This document shows positions 44,332 through 53,523 of a stretch of 64,000 nt of DNA, piece after piece. The stretch comes from Marinilabiliales bacterium (GTDB lineage Bacteria > Bacteroidota > Bacteroidia > Bacteroidales > SZUA-534). The translations under genes and the position numbers were made by a program. The notes below the pieces were generated by a model. The model did no database searches. It was not told the origin of the DNA and saw only the letters and a list, made by a program, of their open reading frames with translations. The first letter of the stretch is position 1, and each line of letters begins with the position of its first letter. Location of the stretch: the NCBI GenBank assembly GCA_003512955.1, contig DOTG01000028.1, positions 62,001 to 126,000 on the forward strand, read 5' to 3'.

Positions 44332-45393
44332 ATGGCCCGATTTTTAAAAAACAGATTACTAGCCAAAGGAAAAAGCCCTGGCAGTTTAACATTTATCGGA
44401 CATCAAAAAATTGAGAAGAGCCGTATCAGGGTATTCAAATTCAATAAAGAAGCGGTAATTGAGCTTGAGATGGCCAACATCAGCGAAGCTGTCGAAAAAA
44501 TTGAAAATGGTTTTGTAACCTGGATTAATGTAGATGGGTTGCACGATGTAGAGAATGTGGCCACAATAGGCCAATTACTCCATATTTCCCCTTTGGTGCT
44601 TGAGGATATCCTGAATACCGACCACCGTCCTAGTTTATGGGTGAACCAGGACCATATTTGCACCATACTAAAAGCTATCGGTCATGTTTCCAATGGTAAT
44701 CAAATCCATGAAGAACAAATATCTTTCATCCTTGGCAAGGGTTATTTAATCACTTTTCAGGAAAAAACCGGCGACCATTTTGATTCTGTCAGGGAACGCA
44801 TCCGGCAATCGGTAGGCAAAACCCGCCAATCGGGACCTGATTATTTGTATTACACGTTGTTCGATGCCTTGGTAGATAACTACATTATTGCCATTGAAAC
44901 CCTGGGCACTAACATCGAAAACATTGATAACAAATTAATTAAAGCTAGTAAAGAAACTTTACCGGAGATTTACCATTACAAAACCGAAATCTCTTACATA
45001 AGAAAACTCATCAGGCCTGTGAAAGAGATAACCATCCGGTTACAAAAATCGGATTCGGAATTATTTGTTAAAAATACACGCAACTACATCGACGATTTGG
45101 ATGAACTTACTACCCAAGCCGTTGAATCCATTGATTTCTATTTTGCCATGCTCACCGATCAACTCAACATTTACCAGACAAAAATAAGCCAGGGACAGAA
45201 TGAGATCATGAAAATACTTACCATTTTCACCTCTATTTTTATACCCCTCACCTTTCTCACCGGGATTTACGGAACTAATTTTGATTATCTGCCCGAATTG
45301 CATTATAGATATAGTTATGCCATACTCTGGGGAGTTTTTATTTTAATTTCAGGAGGCATGCTGGCAATTTATAAAAAGAACAGGTGGTTTTAA
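44332..45393 (+). CDS. corA: CorA-family divalent cation transporter
   Basis: A 353-residue channel-type Mg2+/Co2+ transporter. The cytoplasmic N-terminal funnel domain (about 1-285) has long helices (LFDALVDNYIIAIETLGTNIENID). Two C-terminal membrane helices at about 293-313 and 325-347 are split by the signature loop. In the family this loop reads YGMNF; here it is YGTNF, so the methionine of the GMN selectivity motif is a threonine. Length and the KKNRWF tail are normal. It starts 54 bases after arfB. Confidence 0.9.
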   Translation: MARFLKNRLLAKGKSPGSLTFIGHQKIEKSRIRVFKFNKEAVIELEMANISEAVEKIENGFVTWINVDGLHDVENVATIGQLLHISPLVLEDILNTDHRPSLWVNQDHICTILKAIGHVSNGNQIHEEQISFILGKGYLITFQEKTGDHFDSVRERIRQSVGKTRQSGPDYLYYTLFDALVDNYIIAIETLGTNIENIDNKLIKASKETLPEIYHYKTEISYIRKLIRPVKEITIRLQKSDSELFVKNTRNYIDDLDELTTQAVESIDFYFAMLTDQLNIYQTKISQGQNEIMKILTIFTSIFIPLTFLTGIYGTNFDYLPELHYRYSYAILWGVFILISGGMLAIYKKNRWF

Positions 45394-45511
45394 CAGGCAA
45401 CAGGAATTACAGTTAATTATTGGGCAACACGCTTAAAAAAGGCCTGTCTGAAAGCATCTTATTTATTCCCCGTTTTTTACTTACTTTGGTTCACACAAAA
45501 ATGCAAAACCA

Positions 45512-46195
45512 ATGAACATAGAGAAACAAGACAATACCGCTTACATTTTAGATACATTGATCGAAAAATCAGTGGTAAAACAAGAAACCTACCTCGTTAC
45601 TCTGGAGAATTTTTTCACCCTGAAAAAGGTGATTAAGTATTTGATTGACAATTATGCCAAACAATTAAAAAACGAGTCCCAGAAGATTGCTCTCGATTTT
45701 ACCGATAACGGGATTTTTGAAGCAAAAATGCAGGTGGCCGGCGACTTGATCATCTTCAACATGCACTCCAACATTTTTACCTTCGACGAAAAACATTGGA
45801 TCTGGAACCACGACTATGTCAAGAACAACGAACTCAATGGATATTTCGGGGTGATTAATGTGTACAATTTCTTGGCCGACTCGTTTAAATACAACCGTTT
45901 GGGAGATTATGGCTTTCTGATTGCCCGCATCTTCATTAACCGCGAAGGATATTACTTTTTAGAGGGCAATGCAAATTTTGGTTCGTTCAACGAAGATTTC
46001 GGCAAAAACAAAATTGACATTTCCCGGATGCGCGAAATGATCCAATCCATCATCACTTATTCACTTGAAGTGGATTTGGTTGTTCCCCCAATGGAAAACA
46101 TTCAAATAGCCACCGTTGAACAGATGATGGATAAAATGAACATGTCGAAAGTAGAGACCGGCAAACCCCTTGGATTCAAATCATCAGCAAAATAA
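45512..46195 (+). CDS. Conserved-looking cytoplasmic protein, unknown function
   Basis: A 227-residue soluble protein with no signal peptide or membrane segment. The middle (about 60-165) is a mixed alpha/beta region with IIFNMHSNIFTFDEKHWIWNHD and YGFLIARIFINREGYYFLEGN; the rest is helical. I do not recognise the family. The ATG at 45512 is clear and codon use matches the neighbours, so it is surely a real gene. The M49 peptidase gene follows 17 bases later and is probably co-transcribed. Confidence 0.75.
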   Translation: MNIEKQDNTAYILDTLIEKSVVKQETYLVTLENFFTLKKVIKYLIDNYAKQLKNESQKIALDFTDNGIFEAKMQVAGDLIIFNMHSNIFTFDEKHWIWNHDYVKNNELNGYFGVINVYNFLADSFKYNRLGDYGFLIARIFINREGYYFLEGNANFGSFNEDFGKNKIDISRMREMIQSIITYSLEVDLVVPPMENIQIATVEQMMDKMNMSKVETGKPLGFKSSAK

Positions 46196-46212
46196 ACTCA
46201 AAACTTGAATGT

Positions 46213-47856
46213 ATGAACCGTTTTGTATTAATCACACTTCCTATGATGGCCTTTACCATGAATGCATGCCAAACACCGGAGACTTATCAACCGGCAGTAC
46301 CCGATTTAGAGCAGCGGGTTCACGAATATGCCGAATATACCCTGACCACCGATGTGAGCAAACTTACCGAAAAAGAAAAACAGATGCTCCCTTACCTGTT
46401 CGAGTGTGCCGACATTATGGAGGAATTGTTTTGGAAAGATGCCATTGGCGATAAAACTACTTTTTTAAGTAAAATTACCGATCCGGTGCTAAAAAAATAT
46501 GCCGAAATAAACTATGGCCCGTGGGATCGGATGCGCAACGATTCAGCGTTTATAGCCGATTTTAGCCCTAAACCTGCCGGTGCCCAATACTATCCTGCCG
46601 ATATTACTGCCGAAGAATTCGAAAAGTGGGATGCCCCCGACGAGGTGAAAAAAAGCTGGTATAGTATCATCCGCCGCGATAAGGAGGGAAAATTAACAAA
46701 TATTCCCTACCACGAAGCCTACAAACCAGAAGTTGAAAAAGCCGCCGCTTTACTCAAAAAAGCTGCCGAACTGGCCGAAGACGAAGGGTTAAAAAACTAC
46801 CTCAATCTAAGGGCCGCAGCCTTATTAACCGATGATTATTTAGCCTCTGACCTAGCCTGGATGGACATGAAAACCAACACCATTGACTTTGTGGTTGGCC
46901 CCATTGAAAGTTATGAAGATGGTTTTATGGGTTACCGTGCCGCCCATTCCGGTCAGATATTGGTGAAGGATTGGGAATGGAGCCGTAAAGTGGAAAAATT
47001 CAACAGCCTGTTGCCCGAACTTCAAAAACGGTTACCCGTGCCCGATGCTTATAAACAGGAAGTTCCGGCGGCCAGTTCCGATAACAATGTATATGATGTG
47101 ATTTATTATGCCGGCGATTGCAATGCCGCAGGTAAAAACATTGCCATCAACCTGCCCAACGACCCGCGCGTGCACGAACAAAAAGGCAGCCGCAAACTGC
47201 AACTGCGGAATGCCATGCAAGCTAAATTCGACCAGATAATGGTTCCTATCAGTCATGTGTTGGTTGATGCCGAACAGCAAAAAAATGTAACCTTTGATGC
47301 TTTTTTCGAAAATGTAATGTTTCACGAAGTAGCTCACGGTTTGGGCGTTAAATCAACTATCAACGGTAAAGGATTTGTAAAAGATAACCTGAAAGATTTA
47401 TATTCCTCGATGGAAGAGGGAAAAGCTGATATTCTCGGGCTCTTCTTTGTAACTCAATTACACAAAATGGGAGAATACCCAGACAAAGATCTGATGGACA
47501 ATTATGTCACTTTTATGGCCGGAATCTTCCGTTCGGTAAGGTTTGGAGCATCCAGTGCCCATGGTAAAGCCAATATGGTCCGCTTCAATTATTTTATGGA
47601 AAAAGGCGCTTTTGCCCGGAATCCTGAAAACGGAACCTACCACGTGGATTTTGAAAAAATGACCGAAGCCATGAATGCTATTTCCGTCGATATTATCACC
47701 ATTCAAGGCGATGGCGATTATGCCAAAGCCAAAACTATGATTGATGAATTAGGCATCATTAAACCGGAACTCCAGTCCGATTTAAACCGTATCGCGGAAT
47801 CTAAAATTCCAATTGATATTGTATTCAATCAGGGATTAAAAATGTTAGGATTATAA
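46213..47856 (+). CDS. M49-like (dipeptidyl-peptidase III family) zinc peptidase lipoprotein
   Basis: A 547-residue metallopeptidase. An N-terminal lipoprotein signal with C19 (MNAC) places it outside the cytoplasm. The zinc site is H371-E372-V-A-H375 (HEVAHGLG) with the third ligand in the EEGKAD motif around 401-406. Dipeptidyl-peptidase III proper has HEXXGH with an extra residue; the shorter HEXXH form here matches the layout seen in Bacteroidota relatives. It may release dipeptides from peptides outside the cell membrane, but activity of this variant is uncertain. It follows the 45512 gene by 17 bases. Confidence 0.85.
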   Translation: MNRFVLITLPMMAFTMNACQTPETYQPAVPDLEQRVHEYAEYTLTTDVSKLTEKEKQMLPYLFECADIMEELFWKDAIGDKTTFLSKITDPVLKKYAEINYGPWDRMRNDSAFIADFSPKPAGAQYYPADITAEEFEKWDAPDEVKKSWYSIIRRDKEGKLTNIPYHEAYKPEVEKAAALLKKAAELAEDEGLKNYLNLRAAALLTDDYLASDLAWMDMKTNTIDFVVGPIESYEDGFMGYRAAHSGQILVKDWEWSRKVEKFNSLLPELQKRLPVPDAYKQEVPAASSDNNVYDVIYYAGDCNAAGKNIAINLPNDPRVHEQKGSRKLQLRNAMQAKFDQIMVPISHVLVDAEQQKNVTFDAFFENVMFHEVAHGLGVKSTINGKGFVKDNLKDLYSSMEEGKADILGLFFVTQLHKMGEYPDKDLMDNYVTFMAGIFRSVRFGASSAHGKANMVRFNYFMEKGAFARNPENGTYHVDFEKMTEAMNAISVDIITIQGDGDYAKAKTMIDELGIIKPELQSDLNRIAESKIPIDIVFNQGLKMLGL

Positions 47857-47928
47857 CAAGTTGGGGTGGTTGCATTATTAAATGGTAAATTACATTTTTT
47901 ATTGCAGCAACCCCAAAAATCTATTTAC

Positions 47929-48531
47929 ATGAAACTTGAAACCATAACTTTTGAATGTCCGTTCTGTTGCGTGTCATTAAAACATGAACTTCCTGAATAT
48001 ACCGATAATGATGAAATAATAAGATTCAGTGATGGTTTTACAACCTATCCAGGTCAGTCGTTCTTCAGCAAATTGGTACAATGCCCGGTTTGTAACGAAG
48101 TTTTTTTGATTGATTCCATTGAAGATCACCAACCCTGCCGTAATGACAATCCGTGTACTGAAACCATGGAGCCAGCGTTCGACCGCTATTTCGAATTCCT
48201 TAAAAACAGTGCCCTGACACCGGAACAGGATTTAATGATCCGCCTCGAAATCTGGCATCTGGGGAACCACCACCCTGATCGGAATTCGGAATTACTGAAC
48301 GATTATGATAGTAAAGAAAAATGGATTGAACATCTGGATTATCTGGAAACCCTTTTAAAAGAAACCAATCCTGATGAATTATTGTTTAAAGCCGAATTAA
48401 ACCGATATTTGGGACGGTTTACCCGCAGCTTGGAATTGTTAGATAAATACCAGGGCGATGTACCTGCCAAATTCATAAAAACCATCCGTAAAAAAATCTC
48501 AAAAGGTAATACCGAAGTATTTGAGATTTAG
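47929..48531 (+). CDS. Protein with CxxC zinc-finger-like pairs, unknown function
   Basis: A 200-residue cytoplasmic protein. Two CxxC knuckles (CPFCC near residue 10 and CPVC near 54) suggest a bound zinc or iron ion, followed by a helical repeat-like C-terminal region (about 95-195) that could be TPR-like. The N-terminal layout resembles DUF2225-type proteins, but I cannot confirm this. The open frame starts at a GTG (47866); the ATG at 47929 gives the MKLETITFECPFC start and is chosen. It lies in the same direction as the M49 gene. Confidence 0.7.
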   Translation: MKLETITFECPFCCVSLKHELPEYTDNDEIIRFSDGFTTYPGQSFFSKLVQCPVCNEVFLIDSIEDHQPCRNDNPCTETMEPAFDRYFEFLKNSALTPEQDLMIRLEIWHLGNHHPDRNSELLNDYDSKEKWIEHLDYLETLLKETNPDELLFKAELNRYLGRFTRSLELLDKYQGDVPAKFIKTIRKKISKGNTEVFEI

Positions 48532-48720
48532 TTCTTTCCTTTTGATTTTAAAATATTCATTCCAAAAACAATATAAAAATTTGTGATACCCTAAACCCGC
48601 AAGCCATCTGATAGTTTGTCCCAATTTGTCGGAAGCTATCAGTAACAATATCACTTTAGATTCAGTGGGCCTCTTAAAATCTCAAATTAATTGTCATCTA
48701 TTTACATATTAAAACATATT

Positions 48721-48755
48721 TTTGTTTCAATATTTCATTTTATAATATATTTTTG
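48721..48755 (+). promoter_or_regulatory. Putative promoter of proC
   Basis: TTTG (48721-48724), a 23-base spacer and TATTTTTG (48748-48755), a full TAnnTTTG match, 25 bases before the ATG. Confidence 0.5.
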
Positions 48756-48780
48756 CCATATTATTTCATTTTAAAAGTAT

Positions 48781-49572
48781 ATGGATACAAAAATTGCAGT
48801 AATCGGTTGTGGGAACTTGGGGTTAAGCATTGTTGAAGGGCTGATAAAAAATAATGTCGGAAAAAATGTGATTGCTACCCGAAGAAATACCGATGGCATT
48901 GAACATCTCGGCAACAGTGGGGTCACAGTTACCACCGACAATGTTTTTGCCATTAAAAACAGTAAAGTCATCCTTTTTGCTCTAAAGCCTTACCGCATCC
49001 TATCGGTAATTGATGAACTGAAACCCCATTTTACCTCCGAACATATCATCGTTTCACTGGCTACTGGTATTTCGCTCGATGAATTGAAATCGCATGTAGG
49101 GCCAACCATCAAAATATTCCGGGCCATGCCCAACGTGGCTGCCAGTGTGGGGCAATCGGCAACCTGCATCAGTAAAAATAGTTCCGATAAAGTAGGATTG
49201 ATGGAGGTTGAAAAAACATTCCAACTCATTGGGGAAACCATTCTCATTAATGAAGAATTGATGGAATCGGCGGTGGTTTTGGGAGCATGTGGAACTGCAT
49301 TTGCTTTGCGGTTCATCCGGGCTATGGTTCAGGCCGGCGTGCAAATCGGGTTTAGCTCGAAAACAGCTACCCAGATTGCCAACCAAACGGTGAAAGGTGC
49401 TGCTGAAATTTTAATTGCTACCGGGAATCATCCCGAGGCTGAGATTGATAAAGTTACCACCCCCAAAGGAATTACCATCACCGGATTGAATGAAATGGAA
49501 CACCAGGGGTTCAGTGCAGCGCTTATCCGTGGAATGATAACGGCATACAATAAAATTGAGGACAGCAAATAA
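48781..49572 (+). CDS. proC: Pyrroline-5-carboxylate reductase
   Basis: A 263-residue NAD(P)H-dependent reductase making proline from pyrroline-5-carboxylate, the last step of proline synthesis. The Rossmann motif VIGCGNLG (8-15) binds the cofactor. The family signature IRAMVQAGVQIGFS and TPKGITITGLNEME lie in the C-terminal half. Length is normal (about 265). It starts after a promoter-like sequence and shows no operon link. Confidence 0.93.
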   Translation: MDTKIAVIGCGNLGLSIVEGLIKNNVGKNVIATRRNTDGIEHLGNSGVTVTTDNVFAIKNSKVILFALKPYRILSVIDELKPHFTSEHIIVSLATGISLDELKSHVGPTIKIFRAMPNVAASVGQSATCISKNSSDKVGLMEVEKTFQLIGETILINEELMESAVVLGACGTAFALRFIRAMVQAGVQIGFSSKTATQIANQTVKGAAEILIATGNHPEAEIDKVTTPKGITITGLNEMEHQGFSAALIRGMITAYNKIEDSK

Positions 49573-49613
49573 GGCCATGTGACCATGAGCTAATGAACCA
49601 ATGAACCAATGGG

Positions 49614-50678
49614 CTAATGGTATATCCGGTTCCGGTTCAACGCCCTCTGATATTTTTCGGCATTTTGGTTATGCTGTTCCAGGGTGCTGGCAAAAGCATG
49701 GTGCCCCGAGAAATCGTCTTTGGCACAAAAATACAGGTAATTGTTTTTATCGTTTTTCAACACGGCATCAATGCTCGATACCATCGGGATGCAGATAGGT
49801 CCCGGTGGCAAACCGTCGTGCAGGTACGTATTGTAAGGATGTTCAAATTCCAAATGTTTTATCAATATCCGTTGAAGTTCAAAGTCCCCCATGGCATATT
49901 TTATAGTGGGACATGCCTGCAGGCGCATCCCTTTTTTCATCCGGTTTAAATACACCCGGGCAATTTTGGCCTTGTCGTCATTAATATTGGTTTCCTCCTC
50001 AACAATGGAGGCCAGAATAATTACCTCTTCCGGTGTTTTACCAATGGCTTTTGCCTTGGCTTTACGTTCCTCGGTCCAGAATTTTTTATACTCTTTGTAC
50101 ATACGTTCCATAAATTCCTCGGCACTGGTATTCCAGTAAAATTCATAGGTATTTGGAATGAACATGCACAAAGCTGTTTCGCGGTTCAATCCGTATTTTG
50201 CCAAAAACAGGTTGCTGTTCAGCAAGGTCATCAGTTGATTGGGTGTGGCTTCAATTTGGTTGCCAATAACTTCGGCAAATTTTTCTTTGATCCGCACTTT
50301 GTTAAATACCAGCTTAACAGGTTCCTGCTTGCCACTTCGCAGCATATTTACCAAAGTCTCGTTGCTCATCCCCTCTTTTAAACGGTATCGTCCGGGTTTT
50401 ACATTCTGGGTGTAATTCTTTTTTTTTGCCACCCATTCAAACGAAGTCTTATCGATAATAATCTTGTTTTGATATAAAATGTTTACTACATCGTTATAAC
50501 CGGAGCCTGTCGGGATATAAATAAAATCGGAATCGCGGCCTGAAAGTTGTACATTGGGCGATTTAATTTCCTTATAAAGATCGTATGCTTTTATTCCAAT
50601 CACCAGAGCCACAAAAGCCAACAAGGTATATGCAATCTTCTTTACAATTCCTGCCTCTTTCTTCTTTTTCTTCGCCAT
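49614..50678 (-). CDS. mltG: Endolytic murein transglycosylase MltG
   Basis: A 354-residue inner-membrane lytic transglycosylase that cuts nascent peptidoglycan strands and ends their elongation. A basic N-terminus (AKKKKKE) precedes one membrane helix (about 14-31), then a LysM-like/YceG domain. The catalytic glutamate is about E227 in ILASIVEEETN, and the NTYEFYW and DGLPPGPI motifs are family signatures. The open frame opens with a TTG (50696); the ATG at 50678 is used. Its 3' end nearly meets proC, with which it converges. Confidence 0.95.
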   Translation of the reverse strand: MAKKKKKEAGIVKKIAYTLLAFVALVIGIKAYDLYKEIKSPNVQLSGRDSDFIYIPTGSGYNDVVNILYQNKIIIDKTSFEWVAKKKNYTQNVKPGRYRLKEGMSNETLVNMLRSGKQEPVKLVFNKVRIKEKFAEVIGNQIEATPNQLMTLLNSNLFLAKYGLNRETALCMFIPNTYEFYWNTSAEEFMERMYKEYKKFWTEERKAKAKAIGKTPEEVIILASIVEEETNINDDKAKIARVYLNRMKKGMRLQACPTIKYAMGDFELQRILIKHLEFEHPYNTYLHDGLPPGPICIPMVSSIDAVLKNDKNNYLYFCAKDDFSGHHAFASTLEQHNQNAEKYQRALNRNRIYH

Positions 50679-50879
50679 CGGGTTTTGTTTATTCAAGTTT
50701 TATCGGGTTATAAAAAATCGTGGCAAAGATATAAATTTTATAGAATCGTGATTTTCTATCGGAAATGAAAGCTATAAAGCTTAGTTTGTAAATAATTTAG
50801 AAGTTTTAGTTTGGCTAGAATTCACAAAAAATTTGACAAATTTAAATGATGTTTACAGGTTGCAAAACAAAACAATTGC

Positions 50880-51686
50880 TTAAAAGAAAAACAATTGAAC
50901 ACAAAACAAAACAATAATTACTGCCAAAAACCAGCGAAGAACCCCTGCCCCTTTCCGGATAGCAAATTTGGAAGCCAGAATTCCCCCGACTATATTACCC
51001 AGTGCGGCAATTAACCCGTAACTGTAATTTACCTGATTGAAGTATATAAAAACAGCCAAAGCAAACGGACTGTATAAAAATACCAGGAACACTTTCAATC
51101 CATTGGCCTTAACCAAATCGTACCCGGCATTGAGCACCAAAACAACCAGTAAAAATATGCCCACCCCAATGTGGATAAACCCACCGTAAATTCCAATCAG
51201 GAAGAAAATCACATACTGGCTCCAGGTTACTTTCTTTGAGGTTTTCTCAATCTGTTCAATCAACCATTTTTCCGGGTTGTAAAAAACAAAGACCAGCATG
51301 ATGAGCATAAAAATCCCTAACCAAATTTCTAAAGATTCAGGTTTCATGTGGGTGGCAAAATGGGCTCCAATCAATGTCCCTAATACAATGGGAATAGCCA
51401 ACCACAATCCTTTCTTAGTGTCAAGTTTTCCATTTTTCCAAAATGTGGCCGACGATGAAAAGGTCTGCAAAATAACCCCAAACCGGTTGGTACCATTGGC
51501 AATATTGGCAGGTAACCCCAAAAACATAAACAACGAATAGGTAATTACGGTTCCCGAACCTGCCAAAGTATTGATAACTCCGGTTAAAAACCCTGCAATT
51601 ACAAGCAAAACTACCACAGGCCAAGTCAAAACAACCAAGCCGGTTTCAGGATTCAGTACAAAATAGGAACTGATACTCTCCCACAT
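50880..51686 (-). CDS. TauE/SafE-family anion permease (full length)
   Basis: A 268-residue inner-membrane protein with eight helices and the two half-repeats of TauE/SafE permeases: NTLAGSGTVITYSLFMFLG in the first half and GIYGGFIHIGVGIFLLV in the second. Family members move sulfite, sulfonates or other small organic acids; nothing here narrows it down. It follows pepD across a terminator and appears independent. A half-size relative lies at 36151-36552. Confidence 0.88.
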   Translation of the reverse strand: MWESISSYFVLNPETGLVVLTWPVVVLLVIAGFLTGVINTLAGSGTVITYSLFMFLGLPANIANGTNRFGVILQTFSSSATFWKNGKLDTKKGLWLAIPIVLGTLIGAHFATHMKPESLEIWLGIFMLIMLVFVFYNPEKWLIEQIEKTSKKVTWSQYVIFFLIGIYGGFIHIGVGIFLLVVLVLNAGYDLVKANGLKVFLVFLYSPFALAVFIYFNQVNYSYGLIAALGNIVGGILASKFAIRKGAGVLRWFLAVIIVLFCVQLFFF

Positions 51687-51703
51687 GGATTCCAGATTTT
51701 AAT

Positions 51704-51738
51704 AAAAAAAATCCTACCTCATAACAATGGGCAGGATT
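51704..51738 (-). terminator. Rho-independent terminator after pepD
   Basis: On the minus strand AATCCTGCC pairs with GGTAGGATT (one G-T pair), loop of about 13 bases, followed by TTTTTTT. Confidence 0.85.
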
Positions 51739-51756
51739 GTAAAAGTAAGAATTCCA

Positions 51757-53217
51757 TTAATTTTTAGGAATATTCTTCAGCACATCCAACAAATGGTCCC
51801 AGAATTTTCCAACGGTGGCAATATTAATCTTTTCGTCGGGCGAATGCACGTTACGTAAAGTAGGGCCAATAGAAATCATATCCATTTCAGGGTATTTTTC
51901 TAGGAACAGCCCGCATTCCAGACCTGCATGTATGGCCCTAACCACAGGTTTGTGGCCAAATAACTTGTGGTAACTATCCTCAGCAATTTTCAGGATTTCA
52001 GAATTTTTGTTGGGTTTCCATCCCGGGTATCCGTCGGAATGTTGAACCTGAGCCTCGGCCAAATGGAAAACACTCGAAACCATGTTGGCAATATCGCGTT
52101 TTGATGAATCGATACTGCTCCTTTGACTGGTCACAATCTCAATCAGGTTCCCTTCATGAAATTTGATGGAAGCCAAATTGGTTGATGTTTCCACCAATCC
52201 CGGCAATTCGTGGCTCATGGCAATAACACCATTGGGGCACGCGTACAAAGCATCCAATAACGACCATTGGTCGCGCATCTTCATCACGTAGCGTGGCATC
52301 TCAACTTTATTTAGGTCGAAGGTCAGTTTGGTTTCCACACCTTTTAGTTCGCGAAAAACCATCTTGCAATAATTCGAAAAATCTTTTTCAAAATCCTCTA
52401 CATATTTTTTCTTCACAGTAACAATAGCAAATGCTTCACGGGGAATTGCGTTCCTAAGGTTACCGCCCTCCATTTTATACACTCTAACATTGTAGGCCCG
52501 GGATGTTTCCCAAATAAACCGGTTGAGGATTTTATTGGCGTTTCCATAACCTTTATGGATATCGTCGCCGGAATGTCCCCCGCGCAATCCTTTTACCTGT
52601 ATTTTAAAAGCTGTAGATTTGGTAGGCACTGGGCGGATATTATAACTCAACGTCGCTAAGGTATCAATACCACCGGCACACCCAATAAATATTTCGCCTT
52701 CGTCTTCTGAATCCAGGTTGATCAATGTTCTTCCTTTGAGGAACCCCTTTTCCAACGCAAAAGCCCCGGTTAAACCGGTTTCTTCGTCCACGGTAAATAA
52801 ACATTCCAGTTCCGGATGCTCAATATCTTTTGAAGCCAGAATAGCTAACTGGCTAGCCATTCCAATACCATCGTCGGCTCCCAGAGTGGTGCCTTCTGCT
52901 TTTACCCATTCCCCTTCAACTTTAGGGTTAATGGGGTCTTTAAAAAAATCGTGATGCGTATCGCCGTTCTTTTCACAAACCATATCCATATGGCTTTGTA
53001 ATACCACCGTCCGTCGGTTTTCATATCCTTTGGTGGCAGGTTTAACAATCAATACGTTACCAGCTTCATCGGTTTTGGTGGTCAATTGATGTTTTTTACC
53101 GAAATCTACCAGGTAGGCAATGATTCGTTCCTCCCGTTTTGAGGGACGGGGTACCTGACAAATTTCGCCGAAATAGTGCCAGACATCTTTGGGTTCTAAT
53201 CCTTGAAATACATTCAT
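51757..53217 (-). CDS. pepD: Aminoacyl-histidine dipeptidase PepD (M20 family)
   Basis: A 486-residue cytosolic di-zinc peptidase that splits Xaa-His dipeptides such as carnosine. Metal ligands and catalysts are in QSHMDMVCEKN (about H78), TTLGADDGIGMA (about D117), DEETGLTG with the general-base glutamate, and LDSEDEGE. The lid domain (about 205-380) has RGGHSGDDIHKG. Length fits PepD. It is monocistronic, ended by a terminator. Confidence 0.95.
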   Translation of the reverse strand: MNVFQGLEPKDVWHYFGEICQVPRPSKREERIIAYLVDFGKKHQLTTKTDEAGNVLIVKPATKGYENRRTVVLQSHMDMVCEKNGDTHHDFFKDPINPKVEGEWVKAEGTTLGADDGIGMASQLAILASKDIEHPELECLFTVDEETGLTGAFALEKGFLKGRTLINLDSEDEGEIFIGCAGGIDTLATLSYNIRPVPTKSTAFKIQVKGLRGGHSGDDIHKGYGNANKILNRFIWETSRAYNVRVYKMEGGNLRNAIPREAFAIVTVKKKYVEDFEKDFSNYCKMVFRELKGVETKLTFDLNKVEMPRYVMKMRDQWSLLDALYACPNGVIAMSHELPGLVETSTNLASIKFHEGNLIEIVTSQRSSIDSSKRDIANMVSSVFHLAEAQVQHSDGYPGWKPNKNSEILKIAEDSYHKLFGHKPVVRAIHAGLECGLFLEKYPEMDMISIGPTLRNVHSPDEKINIATVGKFWDHLLDVLKNIPKN

Positions 53218-53523
53218 AGCTCTATAAATTTTAATGGTTTAATTCCTTTGCTCCTCCAAGATAGAAAATAAATTTCAGGGGTGTATGCACTTTTAAAAAA
53301 TATATTTATCAACCATTCTTTAAAACCTGATTCTATTTTAGTTAAAATGAAAGAGCCCAACGGTTTTTTATTCGGATTCAATCAATTATGACAGATTTGC
53401 TAAAAGAAAGTTTAAATGCACAAAAAAACAGGATGAACATATTAATTTAAAATATTAACGCCTGTTGCAAAACAGATAGCTACTTTTTCACTAAATTTGT
53501 TTAACCTGTAAAATATTTCTGTC
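53218..53523. other. Intergenic region between divergent pepD and the glycogen locus
   Basis: About 305 bases, AT-rich, holding the putative promoter near 53465-53499. No open frame, hairpin or repeat of note. Confidence 0.5.
53465..53499 (+). promoter_or_regulatory. Putative promoter of the glycogen locus
   Basis: TTG (53465-53467), a 24-base spacer and TAAATTTG (53492-53499), a full TAnnTTTG match, 24 bases before the ATG. The upstream spacing is a little long. Confidence 0.45.

Noticed and set aside
49581..49620. AATGAACC-type short tandem repeats between proC and mltG, considered as a slippage element
   Set aside because: Lies between two convergent 3' ends, where a change in length would have no visible effect on expression.
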